Assembly: GCA_026874595.1 (NCBI GenBank)
Contig: CM049314.1
Location: 36,067,229-36,131,228 of the forward strand
Origin: Sipunculus nudus
Taxonomy: Eukaryota; Annelida; Sipuncula; Golfingiida; Sipunculidae
Length of the DNA: 64,000 nucleotides
Reading direction: 5' to 3'
This document shows, one piece after another, positions 31,931 through 44,106 of the stretch (its first letter is position 1; the number at the start of each line of letters is the position of its first letter). Under the pieces are notes generated by a model. That model ran no database searches. It had not been told where the DNA came from and saw only the letters and a program-made list of their open reading frames with translations. A program made the translations under genes and the position numbers.

Positions 31931-33869
31931 CACAGGCGCTTGAATCCCTATTTATAATAAAGTCTTCATATCTCCAATGTTCTTATAAATACTAGGACGG
32001 AATCAGGTCAAACAACCCAATAATAAAACGGCCATACCAAGCTATCACATGTAATATGATACAAGGTAGGCTACTCGGCCAAAAACCTCTCCAGCGATAA
32101 TAAGGGAAGTTACGTTCTCGAGCTGCTTATACTCGCTTTTTCTTTCCTTTATGCGTAATCCATATGATCCTCCAATTCTACGGGAGTTATAGAATCAAAT
32201 CCATCTAACTTCTATTGTTTTCAACCACTAATACAAGCTGCCTGGATAACCTTTTGCAGTGATGTCTGAATTTCGACGTCGTCCATTCCAAACGGAGGAG
32301 GAAGCGGGTCCGTCTAAAACGCGGAGAATCCGTGGAGAGATGGAGAATTCGCGGAGAATTCGTGGAGAATTGGCGGAGAGTGTTCATATGCAATGATACT
32401 TTTAAATACACATTAAAATCTCGAACTATATTACCCTTAACATAATTGACGCAGTTAAATGACCAAAATAATTTTTAAAAACTACATAATTCTTATTTAA
32501 TGCTCAACAATGTAGAATCACTGCCGAGTGAATGCGTTACGCAAAATTTAAAACCTGTCTGAGTCACCAGCTGACCCTGACAAATCCTAAGACAAAACAG
32601 CAAAACACTTCATGTTTAACAGTTTATTAAACACTTAATGTTTCGCAAGTTTATTGTGCAAACCATAACAAAACCATGCAGGTGTATCTAATTTACAGGT
32701 GGTGAACGAAGTATATAATTTAATAAAAAAAAAACATGCTTTTACCCGCATTTATTGATCAATAAAAACACTATCACCATTATTAGTGTATCTGGACCAA
32801 TTTACATGGACAGAATATAAAAAAAAATAGCTGATGAATCAAATTGGCAAAAGGATATAATAAAATTAAAGAAAAAATAGTAAATATATATCGTGATCAC
32901 AGTTAAAGAATTATATTTTTCTTATTTTGTACAAAATACACCACACTTCTTTCTAACAATTACTATACAGAGTATAATAATAATAAAAAAAAAATGAAAA
33001 AATAGCACAACGTAGACTTAAACACAGCAAAATAGTACAAGAACTTATTTGTACAAGCTTCATAAAACCATTTCATTAATTGTTTTAGTAATTTTAAAGA
33101 ATAATGCATATTTTAATTTAACCACTTATTATACATTTTTTTATCACACCCAATCATGTCTTCGAATACCTCTCCTAACACATATTCACATTCGATCCCA
33201 ATGGTTATAGTTGCATTATAGATTTAGGCTTTGGTATTCTAGGAAATGCCTGAACTAAAACAATAAAATAAGTGTTTTTTCATTAATCCCTGGTTAAATG
33301 TTCAATTCGTAAAATTTCTGGATTGATACAAAAATCAACTGCATTTATAATCGCAAATGGCCCACGATCTCCTGATGCTCTTCGCTGTCTCTGGCATAGC
33401 ACAAATAAAATCTTAAGAACCTGTTGCCCAAACAACTGAGAGAGCTGAATTTTACGTGAATATACGGATTTTCAATTATTTCGGTCATTTAACAGTGAAC
33501 CAATATGTTAAGAGTAATAAGGTTGGACATTTAAAGTGTTTTTAATGTATATTTAAAAGTATCATTGCATACAAAAACTCTCCGAAATCCTACACGACTT
33601 CTCCGCAAATACTCCGAGAATTCTCTATCTCTCCGCGTTTTAAACAGACCCGGTGGAAGCCGCCTTCGTTGACAGGCAAGTGATGACCCATTTGGAATGG
33701 CCGCCGTCGAAAGGTTTTAGCCGAGTTGCCTACCTTGTGTTATAATACAAGTGATAGCATTGTATGACCGTTTTATTATTTGGTCGTTTAACCTGATTTT
33801 CGTCAAAGTATTTCTAAGAACATTGGATATATGAAGACTTTATTATAAATAGGGATTCAAGCGCCTGTG
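31931..33869. mobile_element. Non-autonomous long-TIR element with 7-bp target-site duplication
   Basis: The ends are exact inverted repeats, CACAGGCGCTTGAATCCC and its complement, inside arms of about 350 bp. The left arm is 31931-32420, with about 190 bp of unmatched sequence at roughly 32095-32275; the right arm is 33530-33869. The element is flanked by ATGTGAC at 31924-31930 and 33870-33876. Both arms carry a cluster of GCGGAGAATTC-like words (32320-32385; 33575-33645). The centre is about 1.1 kb, AT-rich and without a gene. The terminal CACAG and 7-bp duplication do not by themselves fix a superfamily. Confidence 0.85.
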
Positions 33870-33876
33870 ATGTGAC

Positions 33877-36800
33877 GATTTCTCTTTAACATTTTATGAG
33901 ATAATTAAATTTGTATGCATTTTAAAAATTTTAATGAAGACGTTTTACCGCATTGAAATAAGTTTATTTACAATATTTACAAAAAGGAACATGATAAATA
34001 AAGAAACAAAAACTCATAGATTTACGATGTTTAATGGTGTAATATATATTGGCTGCAGAAAATAAAGCACATTTTAAACATCTTTTCTTTTTATAAAATT
34101 CAAGTAAAAAGAGACAAATAATGAAAATCGAATCAGTACCTATACCATTAGACTTAGGGTTGTATAAAATATAAATGATATATAGTTTGTTGGTAGAACC
34201 TTTATTTAAATCAACTATTAAAATAATTTAATTTTTTTCCCCAGGATATTACCATAAAAGAAAATTTTTATATATGCATATGTAACAATTGAAGAATCTG
34301 AATTTGGTTTGAAATATACTGACAAATCTTCATTTTATCGTTTCCAACGTAACCGTTAAGTCTGAAGGTATTATAAAGTTTTTGTCTGAGTATTGATAAA
34401 ACCATTACACAGGTGTGGATGATATATCGATCCCTTACGCTTTAATCCAACAAAGATTGGATAAATGATGTAATAACTAAAAAGTTGTGGAAATAAAAAC
34501 AAATCTTCATGTTCAAAGAAGCCTAAAAAATCCGTCCTCATTTAAACGATCTTTCGAAGTGTACAGACAAAAAAATGAGCTATGCCAAAATAACTCTGTG
34601 TCAATACAAAATGAAAACATAGAAGATTATTGGAAAATAAGTTATCTAAATGAGGACCTACCTTCAGCAAGTGCCTAGTCTGCCGAAAAGAAGTCTCTTC
34701 ACAGCTGCGTTACTCCGACTCCCATGTGTTATATAGTTGTGAAGCAGCTATCACCGAGGGCGTGGGTAGTTTCAACACGTCTATCAACCCCGGAATCAAT
34801 AGAAAAGTGATGTGGGCCGCCCGTACCACAACCAATAACTTATCATCGGGGCACTCTGCTTGGCTTTTAGACAGGGAATCCGGGTTATTTATTATGTAAA
34901 CCTCTTAATAATTAATGTATGATGCCACATTGTAGTATCAGCCAAATCTTTATCCAACTGATCACGCACCAGAACGGTTCACTGACTTTTTATCTGCCAC
35001 TGGTTTTTAAGTCCCGCCTGTTTTGGTCTTTGTCCCTCGGTTTTATCCATATTTGCGTCCATTGAACCAAATTCAATAAGGTTAACCACGGTTCGACCTA
35101 TAATCAGTTCTGACGTTTCCTTTTCACAATAACCACCCGACGCGGGCAATACTTTAGGTGGAATAATTAAAATTAGTGCTTCCTGAAATAGAATGTAACG
35201 ATTTTAGATTTACCCCGCTTTAGTCACCGGGGGTGATCTGAAATATATATCAGATTACCCCTAACGATTTAAGATTACCCTTTCTTACAGGTTACTTTGT
35301 ATTATTAACAGTTTACTTTTTGCTATTAACCGCTCACTTTGTGTTATTAACTTAAAATTCTCAAAATGTCCAATTTTTATTTTAGGTTAAATCTATGTAT
35401 ATTCTATATTGCATGTAACTTGTCACGTGCTATATTGAAGTGTATGAGTCAAAAGAAATATAATTAACAATATAATTAACATTTTCATTTTCATGGATTG
35501 ATTCCATGTTCTCCACCTTGCATCTTTCATGTCGTTATTTAAATAATATATCATAACTTAAAAGCATAAGAACTTACTATTCAATTATTCAATTAAACCA
35601 GCGGGGGGGGGGGTAATCTGAACAGATCGGGAATAACCTGCAATCGATTGAAGATTTCCGGGGGTTAACTGTGACGGGGGTGACCAGAAGCATTTACATC
35701 TGCACAGGACATTAGGAAGAGGAATCTCCCACTTCATTAGTTTCTCCTAAATTTGAACCACAGAGACAGTACCATTAGTTTAGTTTTATATGCGGTATAA
35801 AATACACAAATATAGTATTTTTAAATTTAAATTATTAACGCTAAATACTTATTCATTGAATAGGTTTTGAAGAATTTGTTATTGGAATGTAAATTTATTA
35901 CAGTACTTGAATGTCATTCTATACTGTAGGCCGTCCCAACAAGTGGCACGTGTTGGTGTTTCGCAATATTTATTTAATAACTCGGTTTGTTTTTAAAAGA
36001 AAACTTGACAATAAATGAACTCGGCACTCCGGAAACCTTATATATGAAACCGGCATGGTACCTTACAAATTATTTTCTTAGAATTAATATAATATTTGAG
36101 GAAAAAAGTTTCAAGGTCAGTGACAATTTTTGACACACATTGATTGAATGAAGTACATGGTTACCATGGATATGATGAAAGTAAGTGTCAGATGAAAGAC
36201 TCCTTCCTGCACTATAACTTATCGAAAAAACATCAAGAAAGTCGCAAAGTATACTTTTAATGCATTTGAATCAAATATCCCATTAATTTATTGCCGGAGT
36301 TCACATAATGTTCTGACGTGGTGAAATATTTTCTTGCTTTATCAGTTCCATTAAATGTCAGTTCAATGTCTGATCGAAAATGTTGTTCTGTATCGAAAAT
36401 ATGGCCAGCGGATCAAAGAAAGAGCTGGCTACAGTTCAAAAGAGAGCACGATGCAGCTTTTGGAGCAGATAACTTGTAGATAAACATTTTATATAAGAAC
36501 AGCACTGAAAAATTTCCATTCTGGCAATTTAAATTTAATTATCGACTGTTGCAGTATATAATCTCATACAGGCCTCAAAATGCAAAATGGGATTTTTTTA
36601 ATAATGTTCCCTACAAACTTTTTTTATATGAAATTATTAAATCGGCCTGAGCCATATTTACGTTAAAAACAAACTTAGACTACAAAAATCAGGGGTACAT
36701 GTGTAATTTACCTATTTATTCAGGAATTGCGATGTAAAATAAATATTGCATGATTCATAATTTCAAAATACTAAGACATTTTGTACTTAAAAAGAATTGC

Positions 36801-36999
36801 ATATCCCGCAAGAATAATTTAAAATAAATAATAAGTTATGAAAAAAATATAACATTATGAAATAAGAAAACATATTTACCAAGATCTCGTAAAGAAAAAT
36901 GTTTTTAAAAAGACTAAAAAGCTTGAGCAAAATAACCTTAATTCCATTAATCGCACCAGATACAAGGTAATGGAGGAATTTGTTTTCAAAGTATGAAAT
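33877..36999. other. AT-rich stretch without recognised genes
   Basis: No exon is supported. A 21-bp repeat in three copies lies at 35290-35352 and a G-rich run at 35604-35613. A 63-codon frame at 34487-34678 has no recognisable motif. Confidence 0.5.
35290..35352 (+). repeat. 21-bp tandem repeat, three copies
   Basis: Units of the type GTTACTTTGTATTATTAACA follow head to tail with about four substitutions per unit. Confidence 0.8.
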
Positions 37000-37649
37000 A
37001 TGTCACAGGGGAGGATTTAGCTAATCACCGCCAATGATGATAAGTTTGCTTCCGCTTCCTGTAAAATGATTTGCCCTGGCGTGTCTGGGATGTGTCACGT
37101 TGCCAGATTCATTATTCATAAGAGTCCTGATCATTTCAAAAGCTAGACTTGTACCAAGCCCTACTTTTGCTTGATAACTGTGGCTGCCTTTCTCCATTGT
37201 GTTAAACCGCCCTCAGAATCTCGACTACTAGCAGTTTCCCTATCTGATATATGGAAAATTTTCCGACCAGTCAGACAGGCATGATGTGCTATTTCGAAAG
37301 TTGAGCTGAAGATCTCGACAAGAGAGCACGTATCTTCAACATTTGAGGAACGATGAACCGCTATTAAGTTAGTGTCGTTTGGAATAAACCAAAATATTAT
37401 CAAATATTTTGACTTGCTTTCTATCAAAACAAACCATGTGCAGAAAATAATTCTAATTAACTCAGTATATTGAATAATCTTGCAGCATATTAGATAATCT
37501 CGCTGCATGTTTGTTGAATTTAAGACCGCATACAAATGTTTCCTACGACTTCATATGTACAGCTCAATCGTGCAAAGCCAAAAGAGTGACTGCTGTCACC
37601 ACAGATTTTGTTGTTTCATTTACATGCTTTCTTTAGTGTAGATTCCTCA

Positions 37650-37915
37650 CTAAAAGCCTGATGTTAAGAATACCGACGGATGTATCATTCTGATTGCCAC
37701 TGCAGTACACTTTTCGGGATGACTAGTGTCACACATTTTTTCTATATATTTTCCACAAAAAAAAGAACATGAGGTTTTGTGACATGCCCAGAAGCTATTT
37801 GCACATCTATGGCCACTATTTATTCGACCGTGACGTCTGTCACAGGGAAACCGCCTGTGACTAAAAATTCTAGATCTCCTCAAAAGCTTAATATTTCTGG
37901 CACCGTCAGTCCCAA
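37650..37915 (-). other. Short cysteine-rich open frame of unknown status
   Basis: From a TGA near 37915 to a TAG near 37650 the frame is open for about 85 codons. It includes seven cysteines in about 47 residues (FPCDRRHG, HRCANSFWACHKTSC, FFCGKYIEKMC, HPEKC). The spacing resembles no family I recognise with confidence. No clear splice sites or initiating context were found. It may be an exon, a decayed repeat or chance. Confidence 0.2.
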
Positions 37916-38199
37916 ATTTTCAGGGAAGAATAAAAACAACATATTTTGTCAGATTTAAGTTAATTCTAAATTTTGCCTGTGACGTCATACTTGTCACCAG
38001 CCAATTACATCATTGGTTGGACAATGGTCCTCAGAGGGCCCCGCGTTTTTGCAAATGCTAGACTAGTTTACATATGGGTGAAAAATAAAATTAAATTTGA
38101 AAAATATAACAAACAGAAAGAGTTTTTTATCCATATGCATGAGGGAAAATCCTGCTAGATCAAATGATAATAAAGAATATATGTCTGAAATAATGTGTG

Positions 38200-38610
38200 C
38201 AATAGAAAATCACAGAAAGTTATCTGTAAGCCATATTTGATTTTGAGCAAGTCTGTGATTCATTAAGTCTGGAGCCCTTATAAAGACGAAACATCCCTGT
38301 GAATTTGGGAAAGCTGCAGTAGGTTGTTGTTGAGTTATCGCGCGCGAAAGAAAATCAGGGATTGGGCTGTGGCGGCCATATTGGAATTCCGACATGTCTG
38401 TTATTCGATAGGTCTCGAGCCCTTTTAGGTACCAATCATCCCTGTGAATTTTGGAAAGTTGCATTATGTTGTTGTTGGGTTATCGCGTGCGAAAGAAAGT
38501 GTCACTGACGGAAGGACGGAAGGACGGATGGACGGAAGGACGGACTGACACGGTGATCACTATAAGGCACTGCTTGTCAAGCGGGGCCCTAATGAACTAT
38601 CATAGCTTTA
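38200..38610 (+). mobile_element. Pearl/Helentron-like non-autonomous element
   Basis: Order along the plus strand: about 145-bp core repeats (landmark GAGCCCTT at 38272 and 38417, each followed by CATCCCTGTGAATTT and GTTATCGCGYGCGAAAGAAA), an ACGG-type microsatellite (38510-38550, GGACGGAAGGACGG), then GGTGATCACTATA and a terminal stem GGCACTGCTTG / CAAGCGGGGCC. This order of core repeats, ACGG microsatellite and terminal hairpin is that described for bivalve pearl elements and related Helentron-associated elements. Assignment rests on architecture only. Confidence 0.55.
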
Positions 38611-38632
38611 CCTACCCTGAAAACAAGCTCTA

Positions 38633-38646
38633 CCCCCCCCCCCCCC
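38633..38646 (+). repeat. C14 homopolymer
   Basis: A run of 14 cytosines just after the pearl-like element. Confidence 0.9.
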
Positions 38647-39536
38647 TATCATCTAAGAGTGTTTTTTTTCCTTGGCAAAATGCCCGCTGGCGTCACATGA
38701 TTTTGATGATTTCGAGTTAACTATTTAAATAGGGCGTTATCTATTTCAAGTACAAATACATTGTATTCATCATGTTTTCCGTGAATAATTACATACAAAG
38801 TACTTACCTAATTTGTCGGTACAATTCAATTACTGACAGAAATTTCAGTACAGGGGCTAAGCACCAGATAGCGTGAATTATTGGGGGTCTTATATATTTT
38901 AAGATGCCTATGGGGCAATGGTAGCCCTGTGCAAAGTTTCATGCTTTCTTCAAAATTAGAGAATTTCAGCAGCTGTACTATTTGTACGCTCGTGTCGTGA
39001 GGTTGTATATAGAACTTGCTTGACATCCTTTAGCTGTCGGTGTTGCGAATGGGCGGCCAGGCAGGGCTCTTGTTTGGCTTTACCGAATTCATCTGCCTAA
39101 ATCACTTGAGATATACATCGACAAACGGAAGTTGTAACTAAAGATTTTTTTTGGGTTAACACGACGGATTTAAGCTATAGCCTGCGAATCCCGACCCAAC
39201 CTTGAAGATAAATTAAGCCACTATCGACACGCGTTCCATCTGGAACCTTATTATAAGTTATGATCAGGACAAGAACCTCTCAGTGCCACATGGAACCTTT
39301 TCACTCGAAAAAAAATGGTTTCTTCTGGAACCATGGTTCTAAACAGAGCCATGTGGGTACTTAGAAGAAACCACAACAACCCTTTTTTTAAAGTGTAAGA
39401 TTCCTTATGTAAGGAATTCGGATAAAATCCATATTTACTAAATACACCACGTGAGATTTCCATATGCGCGAATCCGGCATGCGGATTGCGTATCCGCCAA
39501 AACGTTGTAATAATAACATCCTCTTTCAACCAAGTT

Positions 39537-39690
39537 AATAACCGGCCCATATTGTAATAACGGCCCATACTGTAATTAAAACGACAATTATTGTAATAAA
39601 AGCCAATATCGTAATAAAACATGGTCCATACTATAATAACCAGGCCGTTATTACAATATGGGCCGGTTATTTTAATATAGGTCGTAACAC
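39537..39690. repeat. Fold-back repeat, copy 1 (CCCATATTGTAATAA units)
   Basis: Perfect 29-bp inverted arms lie at 39537-39565 and 39643-39671. Between them are further direct copies of the roughly 19-20-bp unit CGGCCCATATTGTAATAA, more diverged. The sequence can form a cruciform with a short loop. No coding capacity. Confidence 0.9.
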
Positions 39691-40241
39691 TTCTCAGTGT
39701 GCAAGTGCTTTAGATCTACCTTTATTCATTAGAGCTAGCCAATAAACCTTTACATAACCGTGCAATCTGAATGCAGCATCGTTTAATATATCACAATGAA
39801 AGATTGATGATGGAGAATGGTTATTACCCTGAGTCACCTAATGTTAAGATGTCATGCAACATGACGTCGACCCTAGATTAAAAAAATATACCTCAATCTT
39901 AAAACAAATGTTTGTAGCCTTTCCCTTATTATATAAAACAAAAGTAAATTGTCATTTGATATATTTACTTCAGACCTCAACCATCTGATCCCGATTATGA
40001 CTATATTTAAACTAAAATCTCAGTGAATGTTAAATTGAGGTTCTAGTGGAGTGATAGTGTTTTATGATGAGGATGCTGTTTTGGGGGTTCGTGTCCTGGT
40101 CAGATCTTCCTCGTACTGATACCCCTAGCGGCAGCCTGCCATTTCTAATTAACTAAAGACGTGGGGTGGCAGTGCAAGCTAAAGGGTTCGAATGAATTCC
40201 AGTAGATGTGCACGCCATTTCTCACAGTACTGTTTCATTTT

Positions 40242-41425
40242 TAGCTCAGCTGACTGAAAGTCATCTGAGCTATAGCGATCACTCTTTATTCGTCCGTCCG
40301 TCTGTCCGTCCGTCTGTCTGTCTGTCCGTTAACAGGGCACAAATCATAACCGTTGCACATAGAAAATTCTTACTTGACATCCTGGTAGGTCCATGAAAAA
40401 TCTCCTTGGAAACCTGAAATTAGGTCTCTGTTACCCATATCCTCAGAACTATTGGGTTCCAAGTACCACCAAGAATAAATAAAAATGTGATACAAAAGCT
40501 CCAGTATCTAAATAATATATGCATTGATCGCCATTATATTTTGCATGCTAATTGATCATGAAGTGTTCCATCAGATCCTGCAGACTGGTTGCGCCATCTG
40601 TATTTTTTTTTTCAATTTTTTCGCTTTTTTCTCTCTATTTTGAGACCTTTAAAGATGCGGTCGTCCGTTAACAGGCCACAAATCGTTACCGTTGGATCTA
40701 GAATCTTCGAACTTGACTACCAGGTAGGTCCATGAAAAATCTCCTTGGAAAGGACTCTGTTACCCATACCCTCAGAGCTATGCCCCCCCCCCCCAAAGAA
40801 TAATGAATGATATAAAAGCTCCAGTATCTAAATAACTGATGCATTGATCGCCATGATTCTTTGCATGCTTATTGATCATGGAGTGTTTCATCATTTCCGG
40901 CAGACTGGTGGCGCCACCTGTATTTTGTATTTTTTACGCATTTTTTTTTTCTCTTTAACTGAGACCTTCAAATAAAGAGGTTGGCCGTTAACAGGGTGTA
41001 AATCGAAACCATTGGACCCCAGAATCTTCTAACTTGACATTCAGGGAGGTCCATGAAAAATCTCCTTGGAAAGGTCTCTCTTACCCATACCCTCAGAGCT
41101 ATGGGACTCGTAATTACCACATGAATAATTAAAAATTTGAAATAAAAGCTCCAGTATCTAAATAACTAATGCAATGATCGCCATGATTCTTTGCTTGCGT
41201 ATTGATTATGGAGAGTTTAATCAGTTCCTGCAGACTGGTGATGCCATTTGTATTTTTATTTCAATTTTTACGCAATATTATTCTATTATCACTATCATTG
41301 GCACCTTCCAAAAGGCGGTCGTCCGTTAACAGGGCAAAACTGTAACCTTTAGACCTAGAATCTTCTTTCTGTTCATCCAGGGAGGTCTTAGACAAATCTC
41401 CTTAGGTCATAGTGACCTACATTCT
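40242..41425 (-). mobile_element. Pearl/Helentron-like element with about 330-bp core repeats (reverse orientation)
   Basis: Read on the plus strand, it starts with hairpin TAGCTCAGCTGACT-GAA-AGTCATCTGAGCTA (40242-40272), then TATAGCGATCACT, a GTCC/GTCT microsatellite (40290-40330), and tandem units of about 320-340 bp. Unit starts, marked by CCGTTAACAGG, lie near 40325, 40665, 40984 and 41322; the last unit is partial. Each unit has TCCATGAAAAATCTCCTTGG and CCAGTATCTAAATAA. The reverse complement has the same order (core repeats, ACGG-type microsatellite, TGATCGCTATA, hairpin) as the element at 38.2 kb. Confidence 0.65.
40783..40794 (+). repeat. C12 homopolymer
   Basis: A run of 12 cytosines present in only one of the core units, so it arose after the array formed. 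Confidence 0.9.
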
Positions 41426-43621
41426 GCAAGATATGCGAAAGAACATGATGTGAGCACCCTATAGGACACATTTGCATGATTGGTTAGTCCAAGGTGTGTG
41501 AAACAACATGATTTTACACTGTTAGTCAGATGGGTACAAATGGTAGCAGCTGGATGTAGAAGAAGGTGACTATAACATATATCTAAGGTCTATTGGGGAA
41601 AAAGGTATGATTTTGAGAACTCCGGGAGTCATGGTACCCATTGTTCATGGTTCCTTGAAATCAGCTGAGCGTCATGAACCACTTTTTTTTCTTTCTGTCC
41701 TACCCTCATTTTCCCGAGGACAGACAAAAAGTTACGTTATTGTGTTGGGATATATTATGAATATTACATTCATAGTCGCTTCGTATATTCATGCAGCAGT
41801 TATAAATAACAAGGCTGGTCTGCTCGGAAAGTTTGTCTCTCCGTCCGTCATGACGGCTTGGCAGCGGAAACTGCGGTAGCTGAAACGGCATCAAACTTCA
41901 GTTCTCGCCGCCAGGGTAACCATCACAATTTTTTGTGACAATTTTTTTTTCTTATTAAACAATGCGACCATACAAGCTTCTGATGCCAAATAATATTACA
42001 TAGCAAATGTTCTGATCCGGCACTTTGAATGAATGTTCTGTTACGACGTTTATCATGACTCGCAGGCCCCTATCAGTTTATTTTAAAAAGGCCTGAATGT
42101 CATGTTGCCATTGCAGAAATTCCCCTGGCTAAGGGCTTAATCACAAGGGCATGACTTTTCTACCCAGTAGTAAATGGACATTGGTCATGGGCGGCACTAT
42201 ATATGAGGAAAAACCTACTCTGTGCTTATAATGGAAAAAATATTAGGCTGTGTGCTTCAAAGAGACAGAGAAAAGTTACAAATGGGAGACGAGGTGAAAG
42301 TGATCATTCGGATCAGACTGACGTTGCAATAAACTTAACATTTACTGTTTTTATTGTGTGGTTGATTTACGTATAATTAAGCTCCGTCTGATGAAAATTA
42401 TCTTGGTGGTTTGTTATCTGCGAAAATTTAGGGGACGGAATGGGTCAAAAAAGGGCCTAAGAATAAAAATGAAACCTGCTCAAAGGAACTATCATCGGTC
42501 CATCAGCATAAATATACTTTTTTATATACTCGGCCCTCTGATATATAGATTGTGTTGATTTTGTTTATACCATCGGCCCACGGGAAACTCCCCCAGGTTC
42601 TAAATGACACAGTCCGCCCCCGGCGAGATTAGTTCTATACTAAACTATACTGGCACGCCGTTATAGTGGATCACACGCATTTATATAAACACCGCTAATT
42701 AAGCACAGGATGTTCATGTCTCATAAATTTATTTGTTTTAATAGCGCACAGATCCATGTAATAAACCTGACGGCACCGCAGCTACTCATCATTGCAAAAT
42801 GTCATACTTTAATTTAGTCTAACATCTTGATCAAGAAAATATGTGTAAACACTATATAGGCCTGTACCTGGCCAAGATATTAAAATGTCCAATTAGGCTT
42901 AAATGAAATAGAGGGTGCTGGAGAATGTAATTTTTTTCCATATATGCGCATTTATGTAGTCTTGTAATTGGTAATGTTGGAAATAATAATCGTTTATTTA
43001 TTATTACGGAAGTTTAAAAAGCTCAGGTGGTAATTAGACCTGACGTAATTACCGTTGTTGCCCGGCATTGATAATGTGTTATTTAAAACATTCAGGAGGT
43101 ACCATAGAACATTTTCCTAATTTGTTTATATCCAGTACAAAGTGTATTTTAGGTATCATTTTAAAAACTTTAAATTTCAGTTTAAGGGTAGATAGAATCA
43201 TGACAGAGGAAAAAAGTTTTGAGATATTGTCTTGTAAATTAATATTAGTCCAATGAAAAGCGAATTATTGTACACGCATGTGAGAATGAATGAAAAATTA
43301 AAAAATATGTACACTATCAGAAAGATCACTGTACCCGGTTTAAAATAATATATACTTTATTGGGTCAAATATGAATATAAACCACTCTTGGATTGACTTT
43401 AGATATTGGGGTTTCAAATAGTAAAGATACCTTAAAGTTTTGTCCCTGCTGACGTCTCGTCCATCATTAAGAAAATCTTAAAATGTTGTTCATTTATTAA
43501 TGAGTACGTGTATATGATATCCTGGTTAATATTTGTGACAGGTTTGAGTATTAAATTATATAAACACATTCAGGAATATGCTTTAAAATGTTATACAGCG
43601 ATATATATTTGTGATGGAGAG
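41426..43621. other. Stretch without recognised genes
   Basis: No exon or RNA gene could be supported. A 90-codon frame at 41607-41879 has no recognisable domain. Confidence 0.5.
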
Positions 43622-43738
43622 AGTGCGTGATGTTCATAAATCTGCATCAGTATTACAACGTACCAAATTATTTAAGACTTAATCTGCATGTAACCAATTT
43701 TCGAAAGCGGGTGAGGTCACGCTTTTTGTTTCCTTATA
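43622..43738 (+). repeat. 117-bp direct repeat, left copy
   Basis: Starts AGTGCGTGATGTT and ends GCTTTTTGTTTCCTTAT. It differs from 43990-44106 at about 11 of 117 positions, with no indels. Confidence 0.9.
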
Positions 43739-43836
43739 AGCATTCTTATATATGTGTGTGTGTAATGGTGTTGGTATGTGTGAGGGTATGTGTGTAATAA
43801 AAATAAGCTGAACAAATCAGCCAATTACCCCTGTGG

Positions 43837-43957
43837 CGACCCATATTGTAATAAGCGGCCCATATTGTAATAACAGCTCATATTGTAATGAAAATAGCGC
43901 ATATTATAATAACCAATCCGTTATTACAATATGGGTCGATTATTACAATATGGGTCG
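43837..43957. repeat. Fold-back repeat, copy 2 (CCCATATTGTAATAA units)
   Basis: Inverted arms of 38 bp lie at 43837-43874 and 43920-43957, with two mismatches and each made of two CGACCCATATTGTAATAA-like units. Two more diverged units lie between the arms. It belongs to the same family as the repeat at 39.5 kb. Confidence 0.9.
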
Positions 43958-43989
43958 TAATAACCCCCGATGAAACCAGGATCTGGGAT

Positions 43990-44106
43990 AGTGCGTGATG
44001 TTTATAAAGATGCATCAGTAATATAACGTACCAAATTATTTACGACTTAATCTGCATGTTACCAATATCCAAAAGCGGGTGAGGTCACGCTTTTTATTTC
44101 CTTATT
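43990..44106 (+). repeat. 117-bp direct repeat, right copy
   Basis: Partner of 43622-43738; the fold-back repeat lies between them. Confidence 0.9.

Noticed and set aside
37161-37535. 124-codon minus-strand frame
   Set aside because: The length is notable for this region, but no motif, splice signal or family resemblance was found.
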